DNA from: Hetaerina americana
Lineage: Eukaryota > Arthropoda > Insecta > Odonata > Calopterygidae
DNA length: 64,000 nt
Direction of reading: 5' to 3'
Assembly (NCBI GenBank): GCA_022747635.1
Contig: JAKTNV010000010.1
Location: 42,019,527 to 42,083,526 of the forward strand
Within the stretch, counting starts at the first letter, position 1. Each line of letters opens with the position of its first letter. The notes under the pieces are model-generated. The model did not search any database. It was given only the letters and a program-made list of their open reading frames with translations, and was not told the DNA's origin. The position numbers and the translations under genes were made by a program. Shown here one piece after another: positions 1-9,783 of the stretch.

Positions 1-446
1 GCTGTTCACGTTTTCTCCGTTGCGCCTTGTGGTGAGTCGACGACAATCAGTCACTCCCTGAGAGAACATTTCTCTCTTGATTTCTTCGATGTCCACGTAT
101 AGGAGGTCGTAGTGACTGATGACTCCCCGACAGGTGTTGAGTGCGGTGCACCTCCACCTTAATCGGAATGTCATGGAGCATTCCCATAGCAAGCAATTTT
201 TCGCTCTGTGTGTCGTTCAGGGTCTCTATAAGTAGTGTACCATCCCTGAGCTTCTTCACGCTCTTTGGGTCCCCAGGCACAATCTGTGACAACACTGCGA
301 ATTAAGAAGGGAGAAACCTTTTTCAAGGTCTCACCTTCCTTTGCACAAGACATAATTAAATAGCGCTTACATGCGCCGATACACTTTTCTCCCCCGCCGG
401 TGTCCGGACGGGATCTTTTTAGTGGTGGAAAGGGTTTTTCCTCCAT
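1..446 (-). pseudogene. ORF1 (gag-like) N-terminal part of LINE A1, frameshifted
   Basis: Gag-like RNA-binding protein of the LINE, expected to coat element RNA in the retrotransposition particle. The start at 446 (MEEKPFPP) is the one conserved in the intact copy G. Two 2-nt deletions relative to the other copies break the frame, near 140 (GTTGAGTGCGG versus GTTGAGAGTGCGG) and near 295 (ACACTGCG versus ACACTCTGCG). The zinc knuckles lie beyond the window edge. It is non-functional as read, assuming no sequencing error. Confidence 0.8.
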
Positions 447-1047
447 AATAAGAGATGATTCGTCCCTCGGCCTCCCCACCCGCCACGGAGCCACACATTT
501 GGTACGCCACTCCGCCAAACCGGAGCGGTCGCCAGGGCTAACTCGAGGGATATAGCGCTTCTGGAGTGGTTGTCTGTTTCGGGGTGGATCTTCGGTGCAA
601 GGGCCCACCAAAACCCTTACATCTCCGACCACCCTACGCAGACCCCCACAACCTTGGCACTCGCCACCGGAGTGAAAACGCGACGGAAGCCGATTGACCG
701 GGAGTGGCTAGCTCCCGGCCTCCCGTTTACGCGAAATCCGGGGCCGAAGAGGGATATCGCTCTCCGGTCCATGCAGGGCAACCGAAACCCTGCTGGGAAC
801 CAGAGAGATCACCCTCCAGGATCCCCTTCTCTCCCTTACGGGTCTCCAGGCACGGCAAACACCTGTGCGGATCGCAGGCCAGATGGTATGGCCGCTCACA
901 GACAGTGGATCCACAGCACTGTCCGGACGCATCCCTTGCTGGCTTGGGGTTTGTTTTCGGGGTTTTCTCCCCGCCCTTTTAGTCGCCTCTTACGACAAGC
1001 AGGGATACTGCGGGAGTATTCTCTATCCCCCTACCCGCGGGGGGGAG
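1..1047 (-). mobile_element. LINE copy A1: 5' part of an I-group non-LTR retrotransposon
   Basis: Matches nearly base for base the ORF1 N-terminal half and 5' region of the full-length copy E1 (10501-11549). The element's 5' terminus, read on the minus strand, starts at the C-run and CCCGCGGG motif near 1040. The 3' part lies beyond the left window edge. The 5' end directly abuts ORF2 endonuclease sequence of copy B1, so A1 appears to be inserted in B1. The TSD cannot be tested because the other flank is outside the window. Confidence 0.9.
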
Positions 1048-1417
1048 GAAGCTGGTGGACAAGGGCTTCAAGGTTCAGGCGGGTCACCGGTGCACCCTCT
1101 GGCAGATACACGTTGCATAACGTCATCCTCTCAGGGGTGTGCACCGTGACAGCGACGGCCTGGAATGGAGAGTTCAGTTGGACTCGCGAGGTGTAAAGGG
1201 CCTCACGGGCCGCAACTGCTACTCCCCCTTGGGCTCGTTGGCCACTTAGGTCATCCGTTCTAAAAACAGTGAACCCCTTCAGAATACCCTTATCTTCAGC
1301 CTTAAAATGGGTCTCTTGGAGACAATTACAAGAGGGTTTAAAATCATGGATTAAAATGGCCCGCTCCTCCTTGTGCCGATAAAAACCATTGCAGTTCCAC
1401 TGCAGAAAGGAACACAT
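1048..1417 (-). pseudogene. ORF2 endonuclease N-terminus of LINE B1
   Basis: Encodes the first ~120 residues of the APE-type endonuclease: the LQWNCNG strand with the metal-site Asn, and CLQETHF with the catalytic Glu. It carries substitutions not seen in the intact copies (I4F, L19R, I31N). It ends at the A1 junction, before the GDFNAHDP motif, so no nuclease could be made from it. Confidence 0.85.
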
Positions 1418-1506
1418 TTAAAGTGTTAAATTAAAATAAATAAATAAATAAATATATAAATAAATAAGATGACTAAAAAGGGAGATGACCAACTCTATTG
1501 AGGTTA

Positions 1507-2189
1507 TCACTTGAAGCGATGTTTCCTCTTCCACTCGTTTGCGAAGACCTCAGTATCAGAGATACTCTGGTCCTCTTCAATTACCTCCGGCTTCTTTGGC
1601 TTGACTGGAGGCGGCGGGGAAGGTGTATTCTCACGCCCTTTTGGCGTGTTCCCCTTGGTGGTTTTTTGTGGGCTCTTCTTTGAAGGGCCCACAGGAGTAG
1701 GTGGCTCCTTGTCCACCTTACTCTTTCCATCCTTCACCCTTTTGGGTTTAGGCACTTGCGTGTTTTCAATTGGGGATTCTTTCGGTATCTCCGTCTGCGT
1801 GGCGATGGTACACTTTACACATTGCGTGGTTGCAACGGAAGCAAAGGACCGGGAGAAAGTTGGGGCGATTAGCGCCCTGTATTTTCTCCTCGCTTCCGCA
1901 TATGGGATTTTTTCAAGGGTTTTTATCTCCATGACTTTCCTCTCTTCTTTCATCTTCGGGCAATCACGAGAGTACACTGGGTGTGTACCCTCGCAATTGA
2001 CACAAAGAGGTTCCGAAGAGCACTCTTTATCCTCGTGCGCGTCTTTGCCACAGCGCGGGCAGGTGGCCTTGCCCTCGCAGCGCGACGCGACATGGCCGAA
2101 CCGTTGGCATTTGAAACAACGCACGGGATTTGGGATGAATGGCCTCACTGGTACCGATTCATAGCCCACAAACACCTTGTCGGGTAGTC
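1507..2189 (-). pseudogene. ORF1 (gag-like) C-terminal half of LINE B1
   Basis: Contains the three zinc knuckles (CFKCQRFGHVASRC, CPRCGKDAHEDKEC and a third CX2CX3HX6C) followed by a Lys/Pro-rich tail (KPKRVKDGK, TPSPPPPVKPKKP). The terminal Arg codon seen in other copies is TGA here, shortening the protein by one residue. The N-terminal half is missing because C1 begins at 2190. In intact copies the knuckles bind element RNA. Confidence 0.85.
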
Positions 2190-3764
2190 GGTAGTTTTAA
2201 GAGTTTATAGAGTGCGTCGACAGCTATGGTCATTTTGCACCACTGTCATAACGTAAAACTCATGTTCCTTTTAAACTAGGAATAAGTAAACAAATAAATA
2301 CGAATAAATATATAAATAAATAATATAAAAAAAAAAAAAAGGAAAATGCTAAAATCAAAAGCATTAAAATTATGAGCTACAAAGCTAAAGCTGCCCCATT
2401 AAACCAGTATACCTTAAAAAACTTAAGACTCGGTTTATAGACACAGAGTCATCCCCTAAAATATTTCTTAAGTCTCCCCTTATCTTCAACATGTCTCTGG
2501 CCCTTTGGTATGTTGTACATTCCGTCAGGATATGTTTTATCGTCAGGGGTTGGAAACACTCATTGCAGCGGGGCTGTTCTTTTACCTCCGCAAAGAGGTA
2601 CGAATGAGTGAGGGCAGAGTGTCCTATTCTCAGGCGCGTAATCATGACCTCTTCCCTCCGAATTTTCCGGATGGAAGAGGACCATGGTGAAACGACCGGT
2701 TTTATTGCCCTGAGTTTATTATTTTGCAGAGACTGCCAAGTCTCCTTCCACTGATGCAGGACCGAGTTCCGCAAGGCGGCCTTTACGTCCTCCATTGGAA
2801 CCAAGGTGGAGTCGGTCTCGGGTTGGCGAAGGGCATCCTTCGCTGCCTGGTCAGCTTTTTCGTTACCTCTTATGCCGAATGACCAGGAGTCCATATAAAG
2901 GAGACCCTGTTCCCCTTTCTCTGAAGGGACAACAGGGTATAATGGATCTCCTGGACTATCGGGTGCACAGGTGCAAAGACCGATAAAGATTTCAGGGCGC
3001 TCAACGAGTCTGTGCAGATGAGGAAAGAGCCATTGCTTTCTTTTATTTCTCCTAGGGCCGTCCTTATGGCTGACAGCTCGGCTGTGAAAATGCTGCATGA
3101 AGTGTGCAGTTTTTTCCTCACGACTCCATGGTAGTGGGACACGACCGCATAGGCACATGCAGATTCTGACTTCGACCCGTCGGTGTAGACTGGGACAAAG
3201 TCAGAAAGTGAGCTGAGGACGGCACTGAAGAGCTGCTGGTATTCGGAATCGGTCGTTTTGGCTTTGCGGCGTGCACAGGCAATGAGTTTAATATCCGGCA
3301 TTGGTGTTAACCAAGGCGGATACTTAGCATAGGAGACGGGGCATATTTGAGGAAATGTAAAATTTACCTCATTAATAAAATCATTAAAACGAACGGCAAA
3401 GGGCCTAGTTGCCCTTCTCCGCCTGTTAAATAAGCCTAAAAACCGTTCGTTAAAAACTATGTTAAAACAAGGGTGGATTGTATCCGATAAAATTTTACAG
3501 GCATAGTTGCCCATTAAAATCATCCTGCGGGTTTCCAACGGAGGCTCCCCTGCGTCTGCAAGAAAGCTTGGGACTGGGCTTGTTCTAAATGCCCCGGTGG
3601 CCAACCGTATCCCAGCATTGTGGACACATGCGAGTGGTCTCAAGTAAGACTCTCGTCCTGAGGAATACACTATGGAACCATAGTCCAGTTAGGATCGAAC
3701 CAAGCCTCTGTACAATAAAAGCATGGTGGTGCGGTCTGCTCCCCAAGTGGAGTGAGTTAAAAAC
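2190..3764 (-). mobile_element. LINE copy C1: 5'-truncated 3' portion
   Basis: Starts (3' end, minus strand) with a degenerate tail and the conserved ~200-nt 3' UTR (2190-2384, with an A14 run near 2327). It continues through the C-terminal RNase H half of ORF2 and stops at 3764, where the 3' tail of D1 begins. No TSD is visible: the left flank is B1 and the right flank is D1. Confidence 0.88.
2385..3764 (-). pseudogene. ORF2 C-terminal part (RNase H and zinc motif) of LINE C1
   Basis: Covers the thumb region, RNase H (VYTDGSKSES, TAELSAIRTA, CTDSLSAL) and the C-terminal CX2CX7HX4C motif. A one-base deletion near 2879 (GCCGAATGACC versus GCCGACGTGACC in other copies) splits it into two frames, 2385-3158 and 2870-3670. 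It ends within the RT thumb region at the D1 junction. Not functional. Confidence 0.85.
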
Positions 3765-5783
3765 GTAGTAGTAGTTTTAGGGGTTTGTAGGGTGCGTCGA
3801 CAACTATGGTCATTTTGCACCACTGTCATAACGTAAAACTTATATTCCTTTTAAACTAGGAGTAAGTAAACAAATAAATACGAATAAATATATAAATAAA
3901 TAAAATAAACAAAAAAAATGAAAATGCTAAAATCAAAAGCATTAAAATTATGATCTCCAAAGCTGAAGCTGCCCCATTAAACCAGTATACCTTAAAAAAC
4001 TTAAGACTCGGTTTATAGACCCAGAGTCATCCCCTAAAATATTTTTTAAGTCTCCCCTTATCTTCAACATGTCTCTGGCCCTTTGGTATGTTGTGCATTC
4101 CGTCAGGATATGTTTTATCGTCAGGGGTTGGAAACACTCATTGCAGCGGGGCTGTTCTTTTTCCTCCGCAAAGAGCTACGAATGAGTGAGGGCAGAGTGT
4201 CCTATTCTCAGGCGCGTAATCATGACCTCTTCCCTCCGAATTTTCCGGATGGAAGAGGACCATGGTGAAACGACCGGTTTTATTGCCCTGAGTTTATTAT
4301 TTTGCAGAGACTGCCAAGTCTCCTTCCACTGATGCAGGACCGAGTTCCGCAAGGCAGCCTTTACGTCCTCCATCGGAACCAAGGTGGAGTCGGTCTCGGG
4401 TTTTCGAAGGGCATCCTTCGCTGCCTGGTCAGCTTTTTCGTTACCTCTTATGCCGACGTGACCAGGAGTCCATATAAAGGAGACCCTGTTCCCCTTTCTC
4501 TGAAGGGACAACAGGGTATAATGGATCTCCTGGACTATCGGGTGCACAGGTGCAAAGACCGATATAGATTTTAGGGCGCTCAACGAGTCTGTGCAGATGA
4601 GGAAAGAGCCATTGCTTTCTTTTATTTCTCCTAGGGCCGTCCTTATGGCTGACAGCTCGGCTGTGAAAATGCTGCAAGAAATGTGCAGTTTTTTCCTCAC
4701 GACTCCATGGTAGTGGGACACGACCGCATAGGCACTTGCAGATTCTGACTTTGACCCGTCGGTGTAGACTGGGACAAAGTCAGAAAGTGAGCCGAGGACG
4801 GCACTGAAGAGCTGCTGGTATTCGGAATCGGTCGTCTTGGCTTTGCGGCGTGCACTGGAAATGAGTTTAATATCCGGCATTGGCGTTAACCAAGGCGGGT
4901 ACTTAGCTAGAAGACGGGGCATACTTGAGGAAATGTAAAATTTACCGCGTTAATAAAATCATTAAAACGAACGGCAAAGGGCCTAGTTGCCCTTCTCCGC
5001 CTGTTAAATAAGTCTAAAAACCGTTGGTTAAAAACTATGTTAAAACAAGGGTGGATTGTCTCTGATAAAATTTTACAGGCATAGTTGCCCATTAAAATCA
5101 TCCTGCGGGTTTCCAACGGAGGCTCCCCTGCGTCTGCAAGTAAGCTTGGGACTGGGCTTGTTCTAAATGCCCCGGTGGCCAACCGTATCCCAGCATTGTG
5201 GACACATGTAAGTGGTCTCAAGTAAGACTCTCGTCCTGAGGAATACACCATGGAACCATAGTCCAGCTTGGATCGCACCAAGCCTCTGTACAATAAAAGC
5301 ATGCTGGTGCGGTCTGCTCCCCAAATGGAGTGAGTTAAAAACTTTAAAACGTTGAGGGTTTGGCGACACCTCTCACGTAACACGCGGATATGCTCCCGCC
5401 AGTTCAGCTTTTGGTCCAGGATCATGCCGAGAAAGCGGACGGACTCCACAAATGGAAGAATCCTACCCAACAGGGTTAGGGTCGGGGTAACGTGGTAACC
5501 GCGAAGACGGTGAAAGTGCACGCAAATCGTTTTCTCCATGGAGAAACGAAATCCGTTCTTTCGCGACCACTCTCCCAGTTTGTTTAGAGTCACCTGGGCT
5601 TGCCTGGAAGCGTTTGGCAGTCGTGTCGACCGGCAAAATATGGCTAGGTCGTCCACATAGAGCGATGCCATCACCGGGGCATTGATGCATTCCACCACGT
5701 CGTTGATGGCGATGGCAAATAACGTCACGCTCAGTACTGAACCCTGGGGTACCCCGTTCTCCTGTGTAAAAGATCGGGATAAG
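3765..5783 (-). mobile_element. LINE copy D1: 5'-truncated 3' portion
   Basis: Begins with a (CTA)n-type tail (GTAGTAGTAG on the plus strand) joined directly to truncated C1. It runs through the 3' UTR, RNase H and RT and stops just 3' of the RT motif region, where the tail of E1 begins. The junction with E1 falls in AAGT at 5781-5784, so its exact base is ambiguous. Confidence 0.88.
3965..5783 (-). pseudogene. ORF2 fragment (RT from the YVDD region to the C-terminus) of LINE D1
   Basis: Includes the VLSVTLFAIAINDVV and YVDD block of the reverse transcriptase, the thumb, RNase H and the C-terminal zinc motif. Three lesions are visible: a TAC to TAG nonsense change at 4176-4178, a missing A near 4912 (TTAGCTAGAAG versus TTAGCATAGGAG), and loss of the normal stop codon (CTTTAG to CTTCAG) near 3970. 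The missing A is shared with copy F, which implies common descent. Confidence 0.85.
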
Positions 5784-5995
5784 TAGTAGTAGTAGTTTTA
5801 GGGGTTTGTAGGGTGCGTCGACAGCTATGGTCATTTTGCACCACTGTCATTACGTAAAACTTATGTTCCTTTTAAACTAGGAATAAGTAAACAAATAAAT
5901 ACGAATAAATATATAAATAAATAAAATAAACAAAAAAAAACAGATAAAAAAGGAAAATGCTAAAATCAAAAGCATTAAAATTATGAGCTCCAAAG

Positions 5996-8900
5996 CTAAA
6001 GCTGCCCCATTAAACCGGTTGACCTTAAAAAACTTAAGACTCGGTTTATAGACCCAGAGTCATCCCCTAAAATATTTCTTAAGTCTCCCCTTATCTTCAA
6101 CATGTCTCTGGCCCTTTGGTATGTTGTACATTCCGTCAGGATATGGTTTATCGTCAGGGGTTGGAGGCACTCATTGCAGCGGGGCTGTTCTTTTACCTCC
6201 GCAAAGAGGTACGAATGAGTGAGGGCAGAGTGTCCTATTCTCAGGCGCGTAATCATGACCTCTTCCCTCCGAATGCTCCGGATGGAAGAGGACCATGGGG
6301 AAACGACCGGTTTTATTGCCCTGAGTTTATTATTTTGCAGAGACTGCCAAGTCTCCTTCCACTGATGCAGAACCGAGTTCCGCAAGGCGGCCTTTACGTC
6401 CTCCATTGGAACAAAGGTGGAGTCGGTCTCGGGTTGTCGAAGGGCATCCTTCGCTGCCTGGTCAGCTTTTTCGTTACCTCTTATGCCGACGTGACCAGGA
6501 GTCCATATAAAGGAGACCCTGTTCCCCTTTCTCTGAAGGGACAACAGGGTATAATGGATCTCCTGGACTATCGGGTGCACAGGTGCAAAGACCGATAAAG
6601 ATTTTAGGGCGCTCAACGAGTCGGTGCAGATGAGGAAAGAGCCATTACTTTCTTTTATTTCTCCTAGGGCCGTCCTTATGGCTGACAGCTCGGCTGTGAA
6701 AATGCTGCAAGAAGTGTGCAGTTTTTTCCTCACGACTCCATGGTAGTGGGACACGACCGCATAGGCACATGCAGATTCTGACTTTGACCCGTCGGTGTAG
6801 ACTGGGACGAAGTCAGAAAGTGAGCTGAGGACGGCACTAAAGAGCTGCTGGTATTCGGAATCGGTCGTTTTGGCTTTGCGGCGTGCACAGGCAATGAGTT
6901 TAATATCCGGCATTGGTGTTAACCAAGGCGGATACTTAGCATAGGAGACGGGGCATATTTGAGGAAATGTAAAATTTACCGCGTTAATAAAATCATTAAA
7001 ACGAACGGCAAAGGGCCTAGTTGCCCTTCTCCGCCTGTTAAATAAGTCTAAAAACCGTTGGTTAAAAACTATGTTAAAACAAGGGTGGATTGTCTCTGAC
7101 AAAATTTTACAGGCATAGTTGCCCATTAAAATCATCCTGCGGGTTTCCAACGGAGGCTCCCCTGCGTCCGCAAGTAAGCTTGGGACTGGGCTTGTTCTAA
7201 ATGCCCCGGTGGCCAACCGTATCCCAGCATTGTGGACACATGTGAGTGGTCTCAAGTAAGACTCTCGTGCTGAGGAATACACTATGGAACCATAGTCCAG
7301 TTTGGATCGCACCAAGCCTCTGTACAATAAAAGCATGCTGGTGCGGTCTGCTCCCCAAGTGGAGTGAGTTAAAAACTTTAAAACATTCAGGGTTTGGCGA
7401 CACCTCTCGCGTAACACGCGGATATGCTCCCGCCAGTTCAGCTTTTGGTCCAGGATCATGCCGAGAAAGCGGACGGACTCCACAAATGGAAGAGGCCTAC
7501 CCAACAGGGTTAGGGTCGGGGTAACGTGGTAACCGCGAAGACGGTGAAAGTGCACGCATTTCGTTTTCTCCATGGAGAAACGAAATCCGTTCTTTCGCGA
7601 CCACTCTCCCAGTTTGTTTAGAGTCACCTGGGCTTGCCTGGAAGCGTTTGGCAGTCGTGTCGACCGGCAAAATATGGCTAAGTCGTCCACATAGAGCGAT
7701 GCCATCACCGGGGCATTGATGCATTCCACCACGTCGTTGATGGCGATGGCAAATAACGTCACGCTCAGTACTGAACCCTGGGGTACCCCGTTCTCCTGTG
7801 TAAAAGATCGGGATAAGTGCTTCCCAGTCCTTACTTTAAAAAGGCGGTTAGTTAAAAAATTTCTGATAAATAGGGCCATGTTGCCTCTAAATCCCCACTT
7901 GTGGAGCGTGTTGAGGATTCTCCATCGCCACACACTATCATAGGCCTTCTCCAGGTCGAAAAAGACTGCTATGACGTGTTGACGGTGGAGAAAGGCTTCC
8001 TGGATGAAGTTCTCAGTGCGAACCAGAAGGTCTGTCGTGGACCTGCCACGCCGAAAGCCGCACTGAGCGTCGGAGAGCAGGTGACGACTCTCCAAGCACC
8101 ACATGAGACGTCGGTTTACCATTCGTTCCATCACCTTGCACAGGCAGCTGGTGAGAGATATGGGACGGTAGTTGTTCGGGTCATTTTTGTCCTTGCCCTG
8201 TTTTGGGATTGGTATCACGATGGACTCTCGCCAGGCATTTGGAAAACTGCCCTCGTTCCAAAGTTGGTTGAGGGTATTTAGGACCTCCCCAATCGCAGTT
8301 TCCGGAATGTTCCGGAGAAATGCGTTGTGGATTTCGTCCGCCCCTGGCGAGGTGTAATGGGAGTCTTCGATGGCGGATTTAAGCTCCCAGGACGTGAAAG
8401 GCTCATTGTAATATTCGCTTGTAGGACCTGCACCGAAATTGAGAGGGACACTCTCGCATCGCCTCTTCAGGTTCGCAAAGTCCGCGGCATAGCCCTCGTC
8501 ACTGCTATTGGCCGCGAACTGACTGGCAAAAATGTTGCTTATTTCGGCAGGTGAATTAACCACCCGGCCAGCAACAAGCAATGGCGAGATTACGAATGAG
8601 CCCTTGGACCCGGAGATTTTCTTCACTTTGTCCCATACCTGACCAAGCGGCGTGCGATGGTTGATGGTAGAGACGTATTCTATCCAGGAAGCCCTCTTGG
8701 CCTCCTTCACGGCCCTTCGAGCTCGCGCTCTCAGGCGGCGGTACGATGCCAGATTAGTTGCCGTGGGATATTTTCTAAAAATATTTAATGCTTTTTTCCT
8801 CGCCCGAATCGCCCGGTCGCATTCCCCGTTCCACCAAGGGACAGGAGCTCGATTTATATTCCCGGACGTACGAGGGATACTTTTGGTAGCTGCCGCCAAC

Positions 8901-9697
8901 AGCGTTGAACTTAGTTTATCGACGTTGTGCAACGCGTCGAAACTTGCGTCGTGTTTATATGTAAACGTACGCTTGAAAAGTGGCCAGTCCGCACGGTTAA
9001 TACGCCACTTTTCCGGAGGTTTTGAAATGGTGGGCGAAGAGTCTTCTTTAACGAGTAGAAGAGGAAAATGGTCACTCCCACAGAGATCGTTGTGGGTGGA
9101 CATTTTCAGCTTTGGGGCAAGACTTCTCGAGCATAGACAAAGATCTATTGATGAGAATTCCCCATTGAAGCTGTTAAACCGGGTTTTTTCGCCGCTATTT
9201 AATAAAAACAGGTTAAAATCCTCAATAAAGTTGGATAAAATTCGACCTCTCCTATTGCTTTGGGTTTCTGGCCCTCCCCAGAGAGGATCATGGGCATTAA
9301 AATCTCCCATCAAAATGAACGGCTGAGGAAGCTGGTGGATAAGGGCTTCAAGGTTCAGGCGGGTCACCGGTGCACCCTCTGGCAGATACACGTTGCATAA
9401 CGTCATCCTCTCAGGGGTGTGCACCGTGACAGCGACGGCCTGGAATGGAGAGTTCAGTTGGACTCGCGAAGTGTAGAGGGCCTCACGGGCCGCAACTGCT
9501 ACTCCCCCTTGGGCTCGTTGGCCACTTAGGTCATCCGTTCTAAAAACAGTGAACCCCTTCAGAATACCCTTATCTTCAGCCTTAAAATGGGTCTCTTGGA
9601 GACAAATACAAGAGGGTTTAAAATCTTGGATTAAAATGGCCAGCTCCTCCTTGTGCCGATAAAAACCATTGCAGTTCCACTGCAGAATGGAACACAT
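5996..9697 (-). CDS. LINE ORF2 polyprotein (endonuclease / reverse transcriptase / RNase H), intact, copy E1
   Basis: 1233 residues. It nicks target DNA and primes reverse transcription of element RNA there. Visible domains: APE-type endonuclease ~1-220 (N8, E35, GDFNAHDP at 131-138, SDH 208-210); linker; RT ~480-800 (PNNYRPISL, FFDLEKAYD with D581, NGVPQGSVLS, YVDD 669-672); thumb and connection with HNAGIRLATG; RNase H ~960-1090 (TDGS with D969, AEL with E1003, CTDS with D1026, final D1079); C-terminal CX2CX7HX4C at CNEC-HILTEC. RNase H plus this architecture points to the I group rather than Jockey or CR1. The ATG at 9697 is conserved in all copies. It differs from G at scattered sites (LLVRTE versus HLVRTE). 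Confidence 0.93.
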   Translation of the reverse strand: MCSILQWNCNGFYRHKEELAILIQDFKPSCICLQETHFKAEDKGILKGFTVFRTDDLSGQRAQGGVAVAAREALYTSRVQLNSPFQAVAVTVHTPERMTLCNVYLPEGAPVTRLNLEALIHQLPQPFILMGDFNAHDPLWGGPETQSNRRGRILSNFIEDFNLFLLNSGEKTRFNSFNGEFSSIDLCLCSRSLAPKLKMSTHNDLCGSDHFPLLLVKEDSSPTISKPPEKWRINRADWPLFKRTFTYKHDASFDALHNVDKLSSTLLAAATKSIPRTSGNINRAPVPWWNGECDRAIRARKKALNIFRKYPTATNLASYRRLRARARRAVKEAKRASWIEYVSTINHRTPLGQVWDKVKKISGSKGSFVISPLLVAGRVVNSPAEISNIFASQFAANSSDEGYAADFANLKRRCESVPLNFGAGPTSEYYNEPFTSWELKSAIEDSHYTSPGADEIHNAFLRNIPETAIGEVLNTLNQLWNEGSFPNAWRESIVIPIPKQGKDKNDPNNYRPISLTSCLCKVMERMVNRRLMWCLESRHLLSDAQCGFRRGRSTTDLLVRTENFIQEAFLHRQHVIAVFFDLEKAYDSVWRWRILNTLHKWGFRGNMALFIRNFLTNRLFKVRTGKHLSRSFTQENGVPQGSVLSVTLFAIAINDVVECINAPVMASLYVDDLAIFCRSTRLPNASRQAQVTLNKLGEWSRKNGFRFSMEKTKCVHFHRLRGYHVTPTLTLLGRPLPFVESVRFLGMILDQKLNWREHIRVLRERCRQTLNVLKFLTHSTWGADRTSMLLLYRGLVRSKLDYGSIVYSSARESYLRPLTCVHNAGIRLATGAFRTSPVPSLLADAGEPPLETRRMILMGNYACKILSETIHPCFNIVFNQRFLDLFNRRRRATRPFAVRFNDFINAVNFTFPQICPVSYAKYPPWLTPMPDIKLIACARRKAKTTDSEYQQLFSAVLSSLSDFVPVYTDGSKSESACAYAVVSHYHGVVRKKLHTSCSIFTAELSAIRTALGEIKESNGSFLICTDSLSALKSLSVFAPVHPIVQEIHYTLLSLQRKGNRVSFIWTPGHVGIRGNEKADQAAKDALRQPETDSTFVPMEDVKAALRNSVLHQWKETWQSLQNNKLRAIKPVVSPWSSSIRSIRREEVMITRLRIGHSALTHSYLFAEVKEQPRCNECLQPLTINHILTECTTYQRARDMLKIRGDLRNILGDDSGSINRVLSFLRSTGLMGQL

Positions 9698-9783
9698 TTA
9701 AAGTGTTAAATTAAAATAAATAAATAAATAAATATATAAATAAATAAGATGACTAAAAAGGGAGATGACCAACTCTATTGAGG

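Larger units (their letters stand above)
1048..2189 (-). mobile_element. LINE copy B1: internal segment (ORF1 C-terminus, spacer, start of ORF2)
   Basis: Corresponds to about 9326-10469 of E1. It lacks its 5' part (cut at 2189 within ORF1, where the 3' tail of C1 begins) and its 3' part (cut at 1047 by the 5' terminus of A1). The ORF1/ORF2 spacer rich in TAAA units is at 1430-1475. It is probably the oldest member of the cluster, since two other copies abut its broken ends. Confidence 0.9.

Noticed and set aside
8652..9326. 224-codon plus-strand frame, repeated antisense to ORF2
   Set aside because: Shadow of the ORF2 endonuclease/linker region on the opposite strand; low-complexity hydrophobic reading with no motif.
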